From: an uncultured delta proteobacterium
Lineage (GTDB): Bacteria > Myxococcota_A > Polyangia > Polyangiales > Ga0077539
DNA: 7,693 nucleotides
NCBI GenBank assembly: GCA_903885885.1
Contig: CAISKJ010001844.1
Location: forward strand, 1-7,693
Reading direction: 5' to 3'
Shown: piece after piece, positions 6,370 through 7,693 of the stretch
Layout: each line of letters opens with the position of its first letter
Numbering within the stretch: position 1 is the first letter of the stretch
Position numbers and translations under genes: made by a program
Notes under the pieces: generated by a model
What the model was told of the DNA's origin: nothing
Databases searched by the model: none
Seen by the model: only the letters and a program-made list of their open reading frames with translations

Positions 6370-6402
6370 TTCTAGAAGCACTTCATGAATCGCCTATGTA
6401 GG
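6370..6402. promoter_or_regulatory. Three dyads at 12-bp spacing, candidate operator
   Basis: Two perfect 8-bp palindromes, TTCTAGAA (6370-6377) and TTCATGAA (6382-6389), are followed by the near-palindrome CCTATGTAGG (6393-6402). Their centres lie at 6373.5, 6385.5 and 6397.5, exactly 12 bp apart. They sit 80-112 nt upstream of the beta-ureidopropionase start and just upstream of the putative lipoprotein-gene promoter, in the most AT-rich stretch of the window. This looks like a cooperative binding site for a dimeric regulator, but no regulator gene is in view and the assignment is inference. Confidence 0.4.
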
Positions 6403-6416
6403 TGCGCCACCCCCCA

Positions 6417-6446
6417 TTGACCCACATTGTGCACCGGGCGTAGAAC
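6417..6446 (+). promoter_or_regulatory. Sigma70-like promoter for the lipoprotein gene
   Basis: TTGACC (6417-6422) matches the -35 consensus at 5 of 6 positions. TAGAAC (6441-6446) matches the -10 at 4 of 6, with an 18-nt spacer. Transcription would start near 6453, giving a leader of about 54 nt that ends in the GAGG ribosome-binding site before the GTG start. The candidate operator lies immediately upstream. Confidence 0.5.
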
Positions 6447-6506
6447 GGCGCGCATCGGGCGGGTCGGCGCCCCGAACTTCTCCCCCAACGCACCTCTGAG
6501 GTTTCT

Positions 6507-7693
6507 GTGAAGCATCGCAACACGGTGACGCGCTTCGGTCTCGCGACCCTCGTCGGCACGCTCTCGCTCGGCGCGGCGTCGTGCGCTCCCAGCGACGACG
6601 AGCTCAGCGCCGACACGAGCGACCCCGACGAGATCGTGGGCGCCAACGCCGTGGCCCGCACGGCCACCGTCGAGAGCTACGTCTACGTGCGCGTCGGCGC
6701 GACGGACCGTGAGATTCAAGAGGCCGCCGTCTCCCAGATGCGCCCGCTCTTCGGCGCCATGAAGGAGAACGACATCGGCATGGGGCGCCGCCTCGACACG
6801 CCGAGCGCCTACAGCTTCATCAACACGCAGAGCTTCCGCCGCGACACGGTGACCGTGGTCGACCCCGCGCGGCCCGGCGTCACCTCGCAGCTCCAGCGCG
6901 TGCGCTTCACGTACTCCGACTCGGCGATCGTCAACAACCGCCACGCCGCGCGCCGCGCCTTCCCCACCACGCTGCTCTTCGGCCGCTATGAGGGCTACGC
7001 GAGCGAGGTCACCGCGAGCTGCCAGAGCGAGCACCAGGACTGGGGCGCGTCGGGCATCTGGTACAACTTCGAGCCCCTCGTGCCGAGCTGTCAATCGCTC
7101 ATCACGGCCGAGAAGAACCTCATCGACACGCAGCGCCGCGCGCTCGCCAACCCCGACCGCGAGATCACCCTCGCCGAGTCGACGCGCCACTACCTGCCCG
7201 TGAGCCTCAAGCTCGCCACGGTGCGCCGCACCGAGAACAAGTACCCCGATTACCACCGCCTCTTCGACGACAACCGCCTGCTCATCGCGTCGTTCTTCGG
7301 CGTCGACAAGCTCGACGACCCCAACGACTACGGCGCCAAGAACTTCTTCACCTACATTCGCACGGTGCTCCGCGCGCGCCCCGAGCTGCGGCTCACGGCC
7401 TCGGCGCCCACGGCCGACCTCACCACGGTGACCTTCAACGGCACCACCACCGCCAACGTCACCCCGCTCATGGTGGCCGGCTGGATCGTCGACAACACGG
7501 GCTATCCCACCTCGGTGCCCTCGTCGATGCGCGACGCCTTCCGCCGTCAGGTGATCGCCCAGTGGCGCGACAAGCACCTCAGCTTCACGGCGCCCGCCAA
7601 CATCACCCTCCGCGGCGTGGCCAAGGCCGTCACCGTGGAGGTGCGCGTGTTCTACGGCAACGAGGAGGGCTTCGGCACCGGCGCCGTGCAGCG
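6507..7693 (+). CDS. Putative secreted lipoprotein of unknown function, 3' end cut by window
   Basis: An open frame of 395 codons runs off the right edge. It starts with GTG at 6507, supported by GAGG (6498-6501) 5 nt upstream. The N-terminus is a lipoprotein signal: basic KHR at 2-4, a hydrophobic core at about 11-22, and a lipobox-like GAASC ending at C26. That predicts Sec export, lipidation by Lgt and cleavage by signal peptidase II. After C26 comes an acidic linker (about 29-42) and then a folded region with no family I recognise. C172 and C195, flanking the aromatic segment GIWYNFEP (183-190), could form a disulfide. Thr/Val-rich strand-like segments follow at about 296-324 and 362-382. 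It is divergent from the pyrimidine operon and has the same codon use. Reality of the gene is well supported by signal, ribosome-binding site and codon bias; function is unknown. Confidence 0.82.
   Translation, partial: MKHRNTVTRFGLATLVGTLSLGAASCAPSDDELSADTSDPDEIVGANAVARTATVESYVYVRVGATDREIQEAAVSQMRPLFGAMKENDIGMGRRLDTPSAYSFINTQSFRRDTVTVVDPARPGVTSQLQRVRFTYSDSAIVNNRHAARRAFPTTLLFGRYEGYASEVTASCQSEHQDWGASGIWYNFEPLVPSCQSLITAEKNLIDTQRRALANPDREITLAESTRHYLPVSLKLATVRRTENKYPDYHRLFDDNRLLIASFFGVDKLDDPNDYGAKNFFTYIRTVLRARPELRLTASAPTADLTTVTFNGTTTANVTPLMVAGWIVDNTGYPTSVPSSMRDAFRRQVIAQWRDKHLSFTAPANITLRGVAKAVTVEVRVFYGNEEGFGTGAVQ

Noticed and set aside
3987..6401. An 804-codon open frame on the plus strand opposite preT, hydA and the amidohydrolase gene
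   Set aside because: It is antisense to three genes with complete catalytic motifs. Its translation is rich in His, Arg, Ala, Val and Glu repeats typical of GC-rich shadow frames, and it has no recognisable domain.
6417..6432. RutR-type operator suggested by TTGACC near the pyrimidine operon
   Set aside because: Only the left half-site matches; the right half (TGGTCAA) is absent, and the sequence is better read as a -35 element.
6372..7577. A 401-codon minus-strand open frame opposite the lipoprotein gene
   Set aside because: The plus strand has a ribosome-binding site, lipoprotein signal and ordinary amino-acid composition. The minus frame is His/Arg/Val/Ala-rich without motifs.

Overview
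The window is very GC-rich, with codon third positions dominated by G and C, and it is densely packed. It holds seven protein-coding genes, two of them cut by the window edges. A CarF/PEDS1-type lipid desaturase, a probable secreted lipoprotein and the base composition together suggest a myxobacterium-like bacterium (Myxococcota). That placement is an inference, because no rRNA or other phylogenetic marker is present.

Layout, left to right. The left edge holds a minus-strand preA (dihydropyrimidine dehydrogenase catalytic subunit), cut inside its first C-terminal 4Fe-4S motif. A 111-nt divergent gap separates it from a plus-strand carF-like gene (plasmanylethanolamine desaturase family). This gene converges, with only 3 nt between stop codons, on a minus-strand patatin-like phospholipase. 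Upstream of the patatin gene on the minus strand lies a tight three-gene run, transcribed from right to left: a nitrilase-superfamily beta-ureidopropionase, hydA (dihydropyrimidinase) and preT (the NAD(P)H/FAD/Fe-S subunit of dihydropyrimidine dehydrogenase). A 216-nt divergent intergenic region follows. It carries three short dyads at exact 12-bp spacing and a sigma70-like promoter. The right edge holds the start of a plus-strand lipoprotein gene of unknown function.

Function. PreT plus PreA would reduce uracil or thymine to the dihydro form, HydA would open the ring to the N-carbamoyl-beta-amino acid, and the amidohydrolase would release beta-alanine (or beta-aminoisobutyrate), CO2 and ammonia. 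All four protein components of the reductive pyrimidine catabolic pathway are therefore present. The two dehydrogenase subunits, which are usually adjacent, are here separated by about 1.6 kb holding two lipid-related genes. No regulator, transporter, RNA gene, mobile element or CRISPR array was seen. I do not see a wholly new system. The least explained items are the split of preT from preA, the 12-bp-spaced dyad cluster, the altered oxyanion loop of the patatin and the unknown lipoprotein.
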